Shown here: one piece after another, positions 47,289 through 56,276 of the stretch
Numbering within the stretch: the first letter of the stretch is position 1
Layout: every line of letters begins with the position of its first letter
From: JAAYZX01 sp040770645
GTDB lineage: Bacteria > Actinomycetota > Thermoleophilia > RBG-16-64-13
Direction of reading: 5' to 3'
Assembly (NCBI GenBank): GCA_040770645.1
Contig: JAXGIS010000001.1
Span: forward strand, 186,001-250,000
DNA length: 64,000 nucleotides
Position numbers and translations under genes: made by a program
Notes under the pieces: model-generated
Told to the model about the DNA's origin: nothing
The model's input: only the letters and a program-made list of their open reading frames with translations
Database searches by the model: none

Positions 47289-47459
47289 ATGGACTGGTCC
47301 AAGCTGCGGGCGTTTCTGTGGGGCGGTCTCTTCGGCAGCTTGTTGGGGTTTCTGTTGGCGCCGCACAGACGAGGGCCATCCGAGGGGCGGGTGTCACTCG
47401 AAGAGTGGGAGGAACTGGCCGGTGCTCCGTGCGGCTCCGAGGAGGATGGGTTTGAATGA
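47289..47459 (+). CDS. Small single-pass membrane protein (56 aa)
   Basis: Starting at ATG 47289 (GGAGG at 47273-47277) the frame reads MDWSKLRAFLWGGLFGSLLG, then FLLAPHRRG and an acidic tail (EEWEELAG). The Gly-rich membrane segment followed by Ala-Pro-basic residues resembles short YtxH-like stress proteins, but the similarity is weak. The frame is open upstream to 47118 without protein-like content. It lies between hspR and the CIRCE element. Confidence 0.5.
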   Translation: MDWSKLRAFLWGGLFGSLLGFLLAPHRRGPSEGRVSLEEWEELAGAPCGSEEDGFE

Positions 47460-47478
47460 AGGCCGGCGGCAGCTCATT

Positions 47479-47505
47479 CTGGCACTCTGAAGGAGAGAGT
47501 GCCAA
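47479..47505 (+). promoter_or_regulatory. CIRCE-like element (HrcA operator)
   Basis: CTGGCACTC-N9-GAGTGCCAA at 47479-47505 matches the CIRCE consensus TTAGCACTC-N9-GAGTGCTAA at 15 of 18 arm positions with exact 9-base spacing; the inner eight-base arms are perfectly complementary. CIRCE is bound by the heat-shock repressor HrcA. The nearest downstream gene is the FmdB-type gene at 47602; a weak TATACT (47547-47552) lies between. HrcA itself is not in the window. Confidence 0.75.
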
Positions 47506-47601
47506 TAGGAACCACGCACGCGCTTCCGCGCTGGAGGTGGATGCGCTATACTTGCTGGCGGTTGGAAGACGGCGAGGTGTCAATCGTTAAGGAGTTGGGT
47601 C

Positions 47602-47901
47602 TTGCCTACTTATGAATACCGTTGCACATCGTGCAATCACCAATCCGAGCGTTTTCAGAAGATGTCCGACGAACCTGTTGCCGAGTGCGAGCTGTGTGGG
47701 GCGCAAGTCCGCCGAATCCTGTTCCCTGTGCCCATTCACTTCAAAGGTAGTGGCTTCTACACGACTGATTACGGACGGAAGAGCGGACGTGCGCGTAAGC
47801 CGGCCTCAGCGTGTGGAACCGGCGGCACTCCCTGCGCCGCGGGTGATAATGAGTGTGGTTCGGCAGGCAAAGAGAGTTGCTGCGCTGCGTGTAACGACTA
47901 G
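47602..47901 (+). CDS. FmdB-family zinc-ribbon protein
   Basis: A 99-residue protein. The N-terminal MPTYEYRCTSCNHQSERFQ, EPVAECELCGAQVRRILFP and HFKGSGFYTTDYG are the FmdB (putative regulatory protein) signature with CxxC ... CxxC. The C-terminus is unusually Cys-rich (ACGTGGTPCAAGDNECGSA, ESCCAACND), adding about seven cysteines, which may bind more metal. TTG 47602 follows AAGGAG. It stands about 97 bases behind a CIRCE element, so it may be heat-inducible. Confidence 0.85.
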   Translation: MPTYEYRCTSCNHQSERFQKMSDEPVAECELCGAQVRRILFPVPIHFKGSGFYTTDYGRKSGRARKPASACGTGGTPCAAGDNECGSAGKESCCAACND

Positions 47902-47944
47902 CTCGGCGGTGGCCGGCAGGCCATCCATGCATTTCACTGGTTAA

Positions 47945-49339
47945 TTGGGAGCGGTAGGGGGCCGGCAGGTGGATCATAGTTCGTCAATGAGCCGCCCGCG
48001 GCGCTCGGGCGCACATCCTTCTGGGTCGGCCAAAGACACCCTGACTTTACGCCTTCGCACCCTCGTTTATGACGGCTCTTCGGCTCTACCCTCCTTCCCC
48101 GAAGCGGTAGACGCGGCTCGGGCAGAACTCGGCTTCACCCATACCATCGGTGTGTTGTTCGTCAGGATCGACTGCATGGGTGTAGCCCGTGAGTTGTTCA
48201 CGTGGGAAGACATCGCGAGTATGTATGCGAAACTCACCGCCGCCGCTCGTGCTCTGATTGGGGTCCACCTTCGTAAGGTGGATTTGCCGGCGGATCTGGG
48301 GCTGGCGGAGGAGGGCTTCGCCGTTCTGCTCTCGCGTCCGCGTGACCAGGAGGCGCTGACGGCAGCCGACGTCTTCGGGGTAGCGGCGCGTTACGAACGC
48401 GAAATCTGGCGGGTCCTACGAGAGACATTGCCGTTGGAGCTGTCTCGCCGAGTGATGGTGCACGTGGGCGGTGGCCTGGTGCGGCGACCGACCGGCGGCG
48501 AGACGGTGGTGGAGGCGGTGATCGCGGGCCTGGGCGACGCTTACGAGGATGCCATCACCAAACAAGACGCTCATCTCCGGCGATTGGCTACCGGTGTGCG
48601 TTCCGCCGTGGAGTGCGGCCGGCTGGATGTTGCATATCAGCCGGTGGCGGCGCTCGGCGACGGGCGAGTGGTGGGGTTTCAAGTGGGGCTGGCGTCGGCT
48701 GCAGAGGCACCGTTGTGTGCAGAAGATGCCTTGTTCGATGTGGCACGGCGGGCCGGAATCGGTGGATCGGCATATCGCACCTACCACCGGCGGGCCGTTG
48801 TGGGCGCCGAGGGCGCCTTGCGCGGTGACGAGTGGCTCCTGATTCGGGTGGGTGCTTCAGATCTCATTTCAAGCGCAGTGGTGGAGATGACCCAACTGTT
48901 TGCGGAGCGGGCCGGCGCTGAGGCGACAGGGCTGTCGCCGGCGAACATCGCCTTCCTGGTTGATGTGACTGATGTGATGAGTTCTATTTCGTCCTCGGTG
49001 TTGGGCTTTCGTTCGGCCGCAGATATGGGCTTCAAACTGGGCATTGACGTGCTGACGGGTGGCCCTCTCCCGCTTGACTACATACGTGGCTTAGGTCCTG
49101 ACATCATCCGTATCGGAGGACGGATCGTACAGGGATTGGCGGAAGATCCGGACTTGTTCGAGGTTGCGTCGCTGTTGGTAAGATTCGCGCATCGCCACGG
49201 CTTCTTTGCGTTGGGTGCGGATTGTGAAACATCGCCACAGCTTGGTTGTATGCGCAGTATCGGAATGGACTACATTCAGGGACCGCTCATCGCGCCGTAC
49301 GCCGACCTGCCGGAGCACTCCATCGCACGGTTGGTGTAG
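47945..49339 (+). CDS. Degenerate GGDEF-EAL domain protein (probably non-catalytic)
   Basis: A protein of about 450-464 residues. Residues 60-200 resemble a GGDEF fold but have no GGDEF motif. From about 215 an EAL fold follows: DVAYQPVAALGDGRVVGFQV where the signature E-A-L is Q-V-G-L, then NIAFLVDVTDV, MGFKLGIDVLTGG, YIRGLGPDIIRIGG and the ADCETSPQLGCM ... YIQGPLIAPY end. The metal-binding Glu of EAL is replaced by Gln and other acidic residues are changed, so phosphodiesterase activity is unlikely; c-di-GMP or protein binding is possible. ATG 47987 is an alternative start. Confidence 0.75.
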   Translation: MGAVGGRQVDHSSSMSRPRRSGAHPSGSAKDTLTLRLRTLVYDGSSALPSFPEAVDAARAELGFTHTIGVLFVRIDCMGVARELFTWEDIASMYAKLTAAARALIGVHLRKVDLPADLGLAEEGFAVLLSRPRDQEALTAADVFGVAARYEREIWRVLRETLPLELSRRVMVHVGGGLVRRPTGGETVVEAVIAGLGDAYEDAITKQDAHLRRLATGVRSAVECGRLDVAYQPVAALGDGRVVGFQVGLASAAEAPLCAEDALFDVARRAGIGGSAYRTYHRRAVVGAEGALRGDEWLLIRVGASDLISSAVVEMTQLFAERAGAEATGLSPANIAFLVDVTDVMSSISSSVLGFRSAADMGFKLGIDVLTGGPLPLDYIRGLGPDIIRIGGRIVQGLAEDPDLFEVASLLVRFAHRHGFFALGADCETSPQLGCMRSIGMDYIQGPLIAPYADLPEHSIARLV

Positions 49340-49388
49340 TGGGGCCCGTTTTGGGTGTTGACGCATGTGCCGGGTGACGGGCCAACAG

Positions 49389-50873
49389 ATGCGCCGGCTT
49401 AGACGGCCACCTCTGATTCTGGTCACCAATGACGACGGCATCGACTCGCCAGGCTTGGCCGCTCTGCGCCGAGCGTTACACCCGCTGGGGCGCGTGGTGG
49501 TCATAGCACCCGATAGGAACCGCACAGGTGCCGCCCGCAGCATAACCATGCACGGTCCGCTCTGGCTGGAGGAGGTGGAGTTGCCGGACGGCACGTTGGG
49601 ATTTGCCACCGACGGGACTCCGGTCGACTGTGTCCGCACTGGTGTACTTGGGTTCCTAGATCGTGCCCCTGATCTGATTGTGTCGGGTATCAACTTGAGC
49701 GGCAACCTCGGTGATGACATCACCTACTCCGGTACCGTAGCCGCAGCCCTCGAGGGAATCATGCTTGATATCCCGGCCATTGCGGTGTCGGCCGAGGGTT
49801 ACCGTGATGGCTATGACCTCAGTGCTCCCGCGGCCTATGCGGCCTCAGTAGTGGGCTCCATCTTGGACAACGGGTTCCCCTGCAGGACTCTTCTCAACAT
49901 CAATGTGCCCCCACTACCGCTGGAAGCCATCGGCGGGGTGCGGATAACCAGACTGGGCAAGCGCGTGTACGGGGATCAAGTGCAGATCACCCACGGAGAC
50001 GGCAGACGGCACTCGTACGTCATATACGGTGACGAACTCGGTTTCCTGCCGGAGTCGGGCACGGACTTCGAGGCCGTAACCGAAGGATTCGTCTCGGTGA
50101 CGCCCATCCATTTCGATCTCACGGCTCATGACGCCCTGGAGTCACTCCAGCAACTGGAACTCGTGGCGCCTGGCACGACTTCCGCGCGGCGCACGGCTGG
50201 GGAGCCCCGCAGTTTTGGCCCGTATCCGCTCACCCCTCGCCCGTTGGCTGCCGTCTTCGACCTCGATGGGACTCTGGTGGACTCTGTGGAACTGATCGTG
50301 GAGTCTTTCCGTTACGCTACGCGCAACGTGCTGGGGGTGGAGTTCACGCGCGAGCAGATGACGGCTAACGTAGGTAAGCCTCTTCGTGAGCAGATGCAGC
50401 TCATCGATGCCGAGCGCGCCGACGAGTTGGTGCGCGCATATCGTGAGTACAACCATCGCGAGCACGATCGCATGCTCAAGCTGTATGCCGGCGCCGGCGA
50501 TCTGCTGGAACGGTTGCAGGAGCACGGTGTGAAGGTGGGCTTGGTTACGTCGAAATCTCGGCCGGTCACACGTATGGCTTTTGACGTGACCGGCATAGAG
50601 CCGTTGCTGGACGCCGTTGTCTGTGCTGACGAGACCGTACGTAACAAGCCGTACCCGGATCCCATCTTGTACTGTCTCCAGCAGCTGGGAGTGACGCCCG
50701 ATCGGGCCTGTTATGTGGGGGACAGCCCCTACGATCTGCAGGCGGCGCGCGCGGCGGGCGTCAAGGCGGTGGGAGTGAGCTGGGGTGTGTTCGACAGGGC
50801 TTCCCTGGAGGCGGAACGGCCGGATCAGATGGTGGCGAGCATCGGGGAGTTAGCCCGTGTCCTCGGAGTCTGA
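49389..50873 (+). CDS. surE: Fusion of 5'-nucleotidase SurE and a HAD phosphatase
   Basis: A two-domain phosphatase of about 494 residues. The N-terminal 265 residues are SurE (LILVTNDDGIDSPGLAALR, VVIAPDRNRTGAARSIT, LIVSGINLSGNLGDDITYSG, TPVDCVRTG), a survival-type nucleotidase acting on nucleoside monophosphates. After a 20-residue linker the C-terminal 215 residues are a HAD-IA phosphatase (AAVFDLDGTLVDSVELIVES, VTSKSRPVTR, NKPYPDPILYCLQ, CYVGDSPYDLQAARAAG), close to phosphoglycolate or pyrophosphatase types. The frame is unbroken. The stop overlaps the ligA start by 17 bases. Confidence 0.9.
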   Translation: MRRLRRPPLILVTNDDGIDSPGLAALRRALHPLGRVVVIAPDRNRTGAARSITMHGPLWLEEVELPDGTLGFATDGTPVDCVRTGVLGFLDRAPDLIVSGINLSGNLGDDITYSGTVAAALEGIMLDIPAIAVSAEGYRDGYDLSAPAAYAASVVGSILDNGFPCRTLLNINVPPLPLEAIGGVRITRLGKRVYGDQVQITHGDGRRHSYVIYGDELGFLPESGTDFEAVTEGFVSVTPIHFDLTAHDALESLQQLELVAPGTTSARRTAGEPRSFGPYPLTPRPLAAVFDLDGTLVDSVELIVESFRYATRNVLGVEFTREQMTANVGKPLREQMQLIDAERADELVRAYREYNHREHDRMLKLYAGAGDLLERLQEHGVKVGLVTSKSRPVTRMAFDVTGIEPLLDAVVCADETVRNKPYPDPILYCLQQLGVTPDRACYVGDSPYDLQAARAAGVKAVGVSWGVFDRASLEAERPDQMVASIGELARVLGV

Positions 50874-52947
50874 TCTCACAACCAGGCTGGAATGGCTTCG
50901 GGCCGAGATCCGACGCCATGACCGCCTGTACTACGTCCTTGATAATCCTGAGATCACCGATGCCGAATACGACCGTCTGTACCGAGAGCTACAGGATCTG
51001 GAGGCTGCCAACCCCGAGCTTATAACCCGGGATTCCCCCACCCAGCGCGTGTCCGGAGAGCCCTTGGCGGCATTCGGCCAGGTGGAGCACCGAGAAGCGA
51101 TGCTGTCGTTGGCGAACGCGCGTAACGAGGAGGAATTGCTGGCGTGGTATGCGCGCACGCTTCGTTTGCTCGAGCAGGCCGGCGCGAGAGAAGATGCGCT
51201 GACGTGCGTGGTGGAACCCAAAATCGACGGTTTGGCGGTGTCGCTCCTCTATGAGAACGGCGTGTTGGTCTCTGGAGCCACGCGCGGTAATGGCGTGGTG
51301 GGCGAGGACGTAACGCAGAATCTACGCACCATCAACTCGGTGCCGCTCTCTTTCAGTGGGGACGGTGCTGTACCCTCCTTGATCGAAGTACGGGGAGAGG
51401 TCTACCTCCCTCTGTCGGCGTTTGAACGTCTCAACGAACAGCGGGTGGCGTCGGGTGAAGCCACCTTTGCCAATCCGCGCAACGCAGCAGCCGGTTCGCT
51501 TCGCCAACTGGACCCGCGTGTAACGGCCTCACGCCCTCTCGCTGTCTGGTTCTATGCGGTGGGGGCAGCGGAAGGCATCGGCTGGCGTACGCACTGGGAA
51601 CTGCTGGAGTGGCTTGCGGCCCGCGGTTTCCGTATCAACCCGCATGTGAAGCGCGTGGGCACGGGGGATGAGATTACCCGTGCCTGCCGCGAATGGGAGG
51701 AGCGCCGCAGTGCCCTCGATTATGATATCGATGGAGCCGTGGTGAAAGTTGATGATAGGCAACTCCAGGATATCCTGGGGGCAGTGGCCCATGATCCGCG
51801 CTGGGCCATAGCGTACAAGTTTGCGCCCAGCACCGCGCAGACCGTGTTGCGGGAGATCGGCATCAATGTGGGTCGCACCGGTGTCCTCACCCCCTACGCC
51901 GTGCTCGACCCGGTATCCGTAGGCGGCGTTACGGTGAGCCAGGCCACTTTGCACAATGAAGACGACATTCGCCGTAAAGATCTACGTGTGGGTGACACGG
52001 TGATAGTGCAGCGGGCCGGTGACGTGATCCCTCAAGTGGTGGCGCCCATGACCACGCTGCGGAAAGGGGGCGAACGGCCGTTCGTCATGCCTGACAGATG
52101 TCCGGTTTGTGGGACGGTCGTGGTGCGGGTGCCGGGTGAGGTGGCGGTGAGGTGCCCCAACGACGATTGCCCCGCCCGTTTGGTTGAGCGGATCAAGCAC
52201 TTTGTGGGTCGGTCGGCTATGGATATCGAGGGTGTGGGTGAGAAACTGGTGGAACGGCTGTTTGGCCTGGGATTGGTCCGTGATGCGGCCGACCTGTACC
52301 GTCTTCGCTACGAGGACTTGATTACTCTGGAGGGCTTTCAGGATCGCTCCACCCGCAAAGTCCTCGAGGCCATCGAGCAGTCGAAACGTCGTGGCTTTGC
52401 CCGTGTGCTCTTCGCCCTCGGCATTCCCCATGTGGGAGGGCAGACGGCCGAACTCATCGTCACACGCTTTCCCAGCATGGATGCCCTGCGCCAGGCCGGT
52501 GTTGACGAGCTGGCCGCCATCGAGGGCATTGGCCCGGTCATTGCGGAGGCGGTTGTGGCCTACGTGGCCGACCCGCGTCATCAGGATCTTCTCGGACGGT
52601 TGGCCGATGCTGGAGTGCTCATGCAGTCGGCGGATGATCTTGCTCCAACGACGGCGGACGGCGGTATGGGCGGCCCGGTGCGCGTGGGAGCTGAGACGTT
52701 GGCGGGCAAGGTCTTCGTTCTGACCGGCACCCTGCCGACGCTCACCAGGGAGGCGGCGACGTCTCTTATCCGGGCTGCGGGGGGTCGGGTCGCAGGGTCG
52801 GTGAGTCGTCGTACCGACTACGTGGTGGCGGGGGAGTCGCCTGGGTCCAAGCTGAGGAAAGCCACTGAACTCGGTGTGGCCGTCATCGATGAAGACCGGC
52901 TTTTGGCATTGGCGGCGGCAGGTGCGAGGGCATCGGCCGGCGCTTAG
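50857..52947 (+). CDS. ligA: NAD-dependent DNA ligase LigA
   Basis: The replicative DNA ligase of 696 residues. The Ia domain (RRHDRLYYVLDNPEITDAEY), the adenylated Lys in VVEPKIDGLAVSL, the OB fold (TGVLTPYAVLDPVSVGG), the zinc finger CPVCG ... CPNDDCPAR, helix-hairpin-helix repeats (GIPHVGGQTAELI, GIGPVIAEAVV) and a C-terminal BRCT domain (GKVFVLTGTLPTLTREAA) are all present. GTG 50857 lies inside the end of the SurE-HAD gene. Its stop overlaps the stop of the convergent ATPase gene. Confidence 0.97.
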   Translation: MSSESDLTTRLEWLRAEIRRHDRLYYVLDNPEITDAEYDRLYRELQDLEAANPELITRDSPTQRVSGEPLAAFGQVEHREAMLSLANARNEEELLAWYARTLRLLEQAGAREDALTCVVEPKIDGLAVSLLYENGVLVSGATRGNGVVGEDVTQNLRTINSVPLSFSGDGAVPSLIEVRGEVYLPLSAFERLNEQRVASGEATFANPRNAAAGSLRQLDPRVTASRPLAVWFYAVGAAEGIGWRTHWELLEWLAARGFRINPHVKRVGTGDEITRACREWEERRSALDYDIDGAVVKVDDRQLQDILGAVAHDPRWAIAYKFAPSTAQTVLREIGINVGRTGVLTPYAVLDPVSVGGVTVSQATLHNEDDIRRKDLRVGDTVIVQRAGDVIPQVVAPMTTLRKGGERPFVMPDRCPVCGTVVVRVPGEVAVRCPNDDCPARLVERIKHFVGRSAMDIEGVGEKLVERLFGLGLVRDAADLYRLRYEDLITLEGFQDRSTRKVLEAIEQSKRRGFARVLFALGIPHVGGQTAELIVTRFPSMDALRQAGVDELAAIEGIGPVIAEAVVAYVADPRHQDLLGRLADAGVLMQSADDLAPTTADGGMGGPVRVGAETLAGKVFVLTGTLPTLTREAATSLIRAAGGRVAGSVSRRTDYVVAGESPGSKLRKATELGVAVIDEDRLLALAAAGARASAGA

Positions 52948-53795
52948 CCCTGCTTCAGTTCCGCCAACCCGATACTCCCAGCCTGTTGACGCACTTCCAC
53001 TATGCGCATTAGTCGCGGTCGCCCGGCTTGGTCGCGCTCCATGTGGACCAGTAGGGGGCGGACGCGGGCGAGGAGCGCCGGGGCGTCCTTGCCCACCTCC
53101 ATCCACTCGGCCAGCCCCACTTCGGGGGCGGGGGTGTCGAGCGTGGCGAGGCCGAAAGCACCAGACGGTATGGACCTCAGGAACGCCGGCACATCCGCTG
53201 TGGCCAACTTGCCGGCCACCACACATGAAGGCGCCGTGGCCGCCGCCCGCTCCAGGACAGCCGCCATGGCCGGGGATCCAGGCTTGGCCGTGAGGGTCAG
53301 AGTGAAGGCTCGATCGTGCAGCGCGGGTAGTTCCGGGCCCTCTTCTATCGCCACCATCTGCAGATCGTTGGGAAGGAGATGAATAAGCGAGTTCAGAAGA
53401 GTGGATTTGCCCGACTGCTGTGGTCCGGTGAACATAAGAGTACGTTTCCCACCGAGCATGCTGTTGAGCAGACGTGCCTGCCACGGAGACAGGGTGTTGT
53501 ACTCCACCAGGCTGCGGAGTGGCACACTCAGCACGCGGGGGCTCATCTGTTGAGTCATGGCGTACATGACGGAGGTGCTCACGTCGAGTGTCGGTCCTCG
53601 GGCGCCAGTGTGAGTGGCGTAGGTATCGAGCAGTGCGCAGAACATATTGTTGAGCAGATTGATCTGCTCCCGCTCGACGGGCCCTGCATCCAGGTCCGCC
53701 GCCAGTTCCGCGGCCAGGCGACGGAGACGATCTGCGTATTCTAAGCGGATGCGATTGATATCCGCCACTTGGCCCCCTGGGTTCGTCTCTGTCAT
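52944..53795 (-). CDS. Orphan CpaF/TadA-like secretion ATPase homologue
   Basis: A P-loop protein of about 283 residues resembling the C-terminal ATPase domain of type II/IV secretion and Tad pilus motors. Walker A is MFTGPQQSGKSTLLNSLI, followed by NDLQMVAIEEGPELPALHD as in CpaF, and VVAGKLATADVPAFLRSIPS replaces the usual Walker B/RGEE region; the Asp/Glu and His of active motors are not clear. The N-terminal part (LVEYNTLSPWQARLLNSML) matches the segment before Walker A. No pilus or secretion gene is nearby. TAA 52944-52946 overlaps the ligA stop. The start is ATG 53795 or GTG 53894. Confidence 0.65.
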   Translation of the reverse strand: MTETNPGGQVADINRIRLEYADRLRRLAAELAADLDAGPVEREQINLLNNMFCALLDTYATHTGARGPTLDVSTSVMYAMTQQMSPRVLSVPLRSLVEYNTLSPWQARLLNSMLGGKRTLMFTGPQQSGKSTLLNSLIHLLPNDLQMVAIEEGPELPALHDRAFTLTLTAKPGSPAMAAVLERAAATAPSCVVAGKLATADVPAFLRSIPSGAFGLATLDTPAPEVGLAEWMEVGKDAPALLARVRPLLVHMERDQAGRPRLMRIVEVRQQAGSIGLAELKQG

Positions 53796-54004
53796 GGCCA
53801 CAACCGGCGCCTGCGGAGCTTCGAGGCCGCGGCGCGAATGAGCGTACCTAGATTCTAACGGCAAATGTACGCAGGTGTCACGGTGGGCCTTCACTCACGA
53901 GGCCATCCCTACAGTCTCCGGGTAGTACATCGGCCTGATGATCAGACCAGCTGCGATGGCCTTGGTTTCTCTTGGGGTCCACAGCGCGGTACACTGAACA
54001 GGCT

Positions 54005-55318
54005 GTGACCGATGTGCGTATCTTTGGCGGCAACGCCGCAACTTCACAGGCCGGCCGGCCGGCCGCCGCCATTCTGGCGGGCGGCCTGTCGTCCAGGCTC
54101 GGCGAGGACAAGATAGTGGCCTCGCTGGGTGGGGTTACGGTGCTGGAATGGCAACGGGACCGTCTGCTCCCACTCTTCCCCTCCGTGTTCGTCGTCACCA
54201 AGGACCCTTCCTGGCTTTCGTGGGCTGGGATCCCCGTGGTAGCCGACGCACTGCGGGTCAGCGCGTCGGCAGTAGGTGTCTATACGGCTGTGCTGGCTGC
54301 CCCTGGTGATCGAGTCCTCTGTCTGGCGTGTGATATGCCTTTCGTGCCCGAGCGGCTGCTCGTGGCGCTCGCAGAGCGCTCTGCCGGGTATGATGTGCTG
54401 GTTCCTCGGCACGGCGACCACTTGGAGCCGCTCTGCGCCGTGTATTCGCGGACAGTGCTTGCTCCGTTGGAGGCGCAGCTCGCTCGCGGAGCCAACAGGA
54501 TCGATCTGCTGTACGCGCATGTGCGCACAGCTTACTTGGACCTTGACGACGGGGCCTTCGGAGACCCCGCACAGCTCTTTCTGAATGTGAACACGCCGGA
54601 GGAGCTTGCACGGGCGCGGATCCAGGCTGGTGGAATGACTGAGGCGGGCTTGGAGTCCCGGGTGGCATCCTTCATACGTAGGGTGCCCGTGCCGGTAATA
54701 TCGTTCGTGGGCAAGAAGAAATCCGGTAAGACGAGCGTGTTGGTGAAGGTGGTGGAGGAGTTGGTGGCTCGGGGGCACCGGATCGCCGCCCTCAAGCATC
54801 ACCCCCACGAACTGGAGGTCGACATCCCAGGTACCGATTCGCATCGCCTGAAGAAAGCTGGTGCGGTGGTGGCTGAGCTGTGTGGCCGGCGGGATTACTG
54901 CATTACAGCCCAAGCCTCGGTTGTCCTCGGCCTGGAGGAGCACATCCGTCGCCTGCCGGAGCCTGTGGATATGGTCGTCACGGAGGGATTCAAAAGTGAC
55001 AACGCCCCCAAGATCGAGGTGTCGCGCCGGGCACGTTCCCAAGAGTTGGTGTGTGACCGGCGGGAGTTGCTCGCCATCGTGAGTGACCAGGAACACCCGG
55101 CGGAACCGGTGCCGCATTTCCGGCTTGATGACGCTATTGCCGTAGCCGACTTCGTGGAGCGGTGGGCACGAGAGGTGGCCGCGGCTGCGGGCTGGAGATT
55201 CTACGTCCTGGCAAGTCGAGGCCGGCCCCCGGGGGTGCGTGTCTCTGCCCCGCGGCCAACCATTGCGGGCGCAGGTGAGTGCCGATCCGGCTCGGATACT
55301 CCAGGTGGGGCAGCGTGA
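54005..55318 (+). CDS. mobAB: MobA-MobB fusion: molybdenum cofactor guanylyltransferase and GTP-binding adaptor
   Basis: A two-domain protein of about 437 residues. The MobA part (AAAILAGGLSSRLGEDKIVA, CLACDMPFVPERLL, LNVNTPEEL) attaches GMP to molybdopterin. From about residue 225 the MobB part follows (ISFVGKKKSGKTSVLVKVVE with Walker A, IAALKHHPHELEVDIPGTDS, MVVTEGFKSDNAPKIEV), a GTPase that aids cofactor delivery. GTG 54005 is favoured; TTG 53972 also opens the frame. Its stop overlaps the moaA GTG as GTGA, heading a moaA-moaC-mog run. Confidence 0.92.
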   Translation: MTDVRIFGGNAATSQAGRPAAAILAGGLSSRLGEDKIVASLGGVTVLEWQRDRLLPLFPSVFVVTKDPSWLSWAGIPVVADALRVSASAVGVYTAVLAAPGDRVLCLACDMPFVPERLLVALAERSAGYDVLVPRHGDHLEPLCAVYSRTVLAPLEAQLARGANRIDLLYAHVRTAYLDLDDGAFGDPAQLFLNVNTPEELARARIQAGGMTEAGLESRVASFIRRVPVPVISFVGKKKSGKTSVLVKVVEELVARGHRIAALKHHPHELEVDIPGTDSHRLKKAGAVVAELCGRRDYCITAQASVVLGLEEHIRRLPEPVDMVVTEGFKSDNAPKIEVSRRARSQELVCDRRELLAIVSDQEHPAEPVPHFRLDDAIAVADFVERWAREVAAAAGWRFYVLASRGRPPGVRVSAPRPTIAGAGECRSGSDTPGGAA

Positions 55319-56275
55319 ACCTGGGGGACCACACGGTCGATTACCTGCGTATCTCGGTCACCGATAGATGCAATCTTCGCTGTGTCTACTGCATGCCCCC
55401 CGAGGGCGTGGAGTTCATGGCGCACGAGGATATCCTCAGCTATGAGGAGATCGTCCTTTTTGTGCGGGCCGCGGCCGATCTGGGCTTCTCCAAGATACGG
55501 TTGACAGGGGGCGAGCCACTGGTGAGGCGGGGCATAACCGGCCTGGTGGCGCAGCTGGCGGGTGTTTCCGGTATCGTCGATATAGCGATGACCACCAACG
55601 GCATCCTTCTCCCCGCTTCGCGACCGAACTGAAGCAGGCAGGCTTGAGCCGCGTCAATATCAGCCTCGATACTCTCAACGCTGAGCGGTACCGGAGAGTG
55701 ACGCGCGGAGGCTCGATCGAACAGGTGTTGGCGGGTGTGGATTCGGCGTTTGCCGCCGGGTTGACTCCGGTGAAGATAAATGCGGTGCTCACGGACGAAA
55801 CGCTGCTGGAGCTGGAGGCGTTCGCCGACCTGACGCGGGAGCAGCCGGTGCACGTTCGCTTCATCGAGTGGATGCCGATCGGTGGTTGTGGTCCCACGTC
55901 GCCGGGTGGTGGCCCCACCAGGGATCAGGTGATCGCGCACCTGCGCCGTCTGGGGTCGTTGGAGCCGGCGCCCTCCCCCGGGGGTGGGGCCCTGCGCGAT
56001 ACTTCGCGTTTCCCGGACACGCCGGCACCATCGGTTTTATCAGTGCCATGTCCGACCACTTCTGTGCAGATTGCAACCGCCTTCGCCTTACCGCCGATGG
56101 TCGGTTGAAGAACTGCCTCTTCTCGAACGACGAAGTGGACGTGCGCGCGGCGCTTCGCGCCGGCGATACGGAGGAGACGGTGCGGCGGATCAAGGATTCT
56201 CTCGCGCGTAAGACATTCGACCGCTGTTGCGTTTCGCGTGCCAATGAGCGCGGGATGTCGCAGATTGGAGGTTGA
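55315..56275 (+). CDS. moaA: GTP 3',8-cyclase MoaA, two frameshifts
   Basis: A radical SAM enzyme that starts molybdopterin synthesis from GTP. The first cluster motif is CNLRCVYC in YLRISVTDRCNLRCVYCMPP, then RLTGGEPLVRRG; after a switch at 55615 (one C missing in CTCCCCGC) come LSRVNISLDTLNAERYRRVT and RFIEWMPIGG; after a second switch in the G/C runs at 55975-55995 come TIGFISAMSDHFCADCNRLR with the second cluster cysteines and the tail ERGMSQIGG. About 320 residues when repaired. GTG 55315 overlaps the mobAB stop. Confidence 0.93.
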
Positions 56276-56276
56276 A

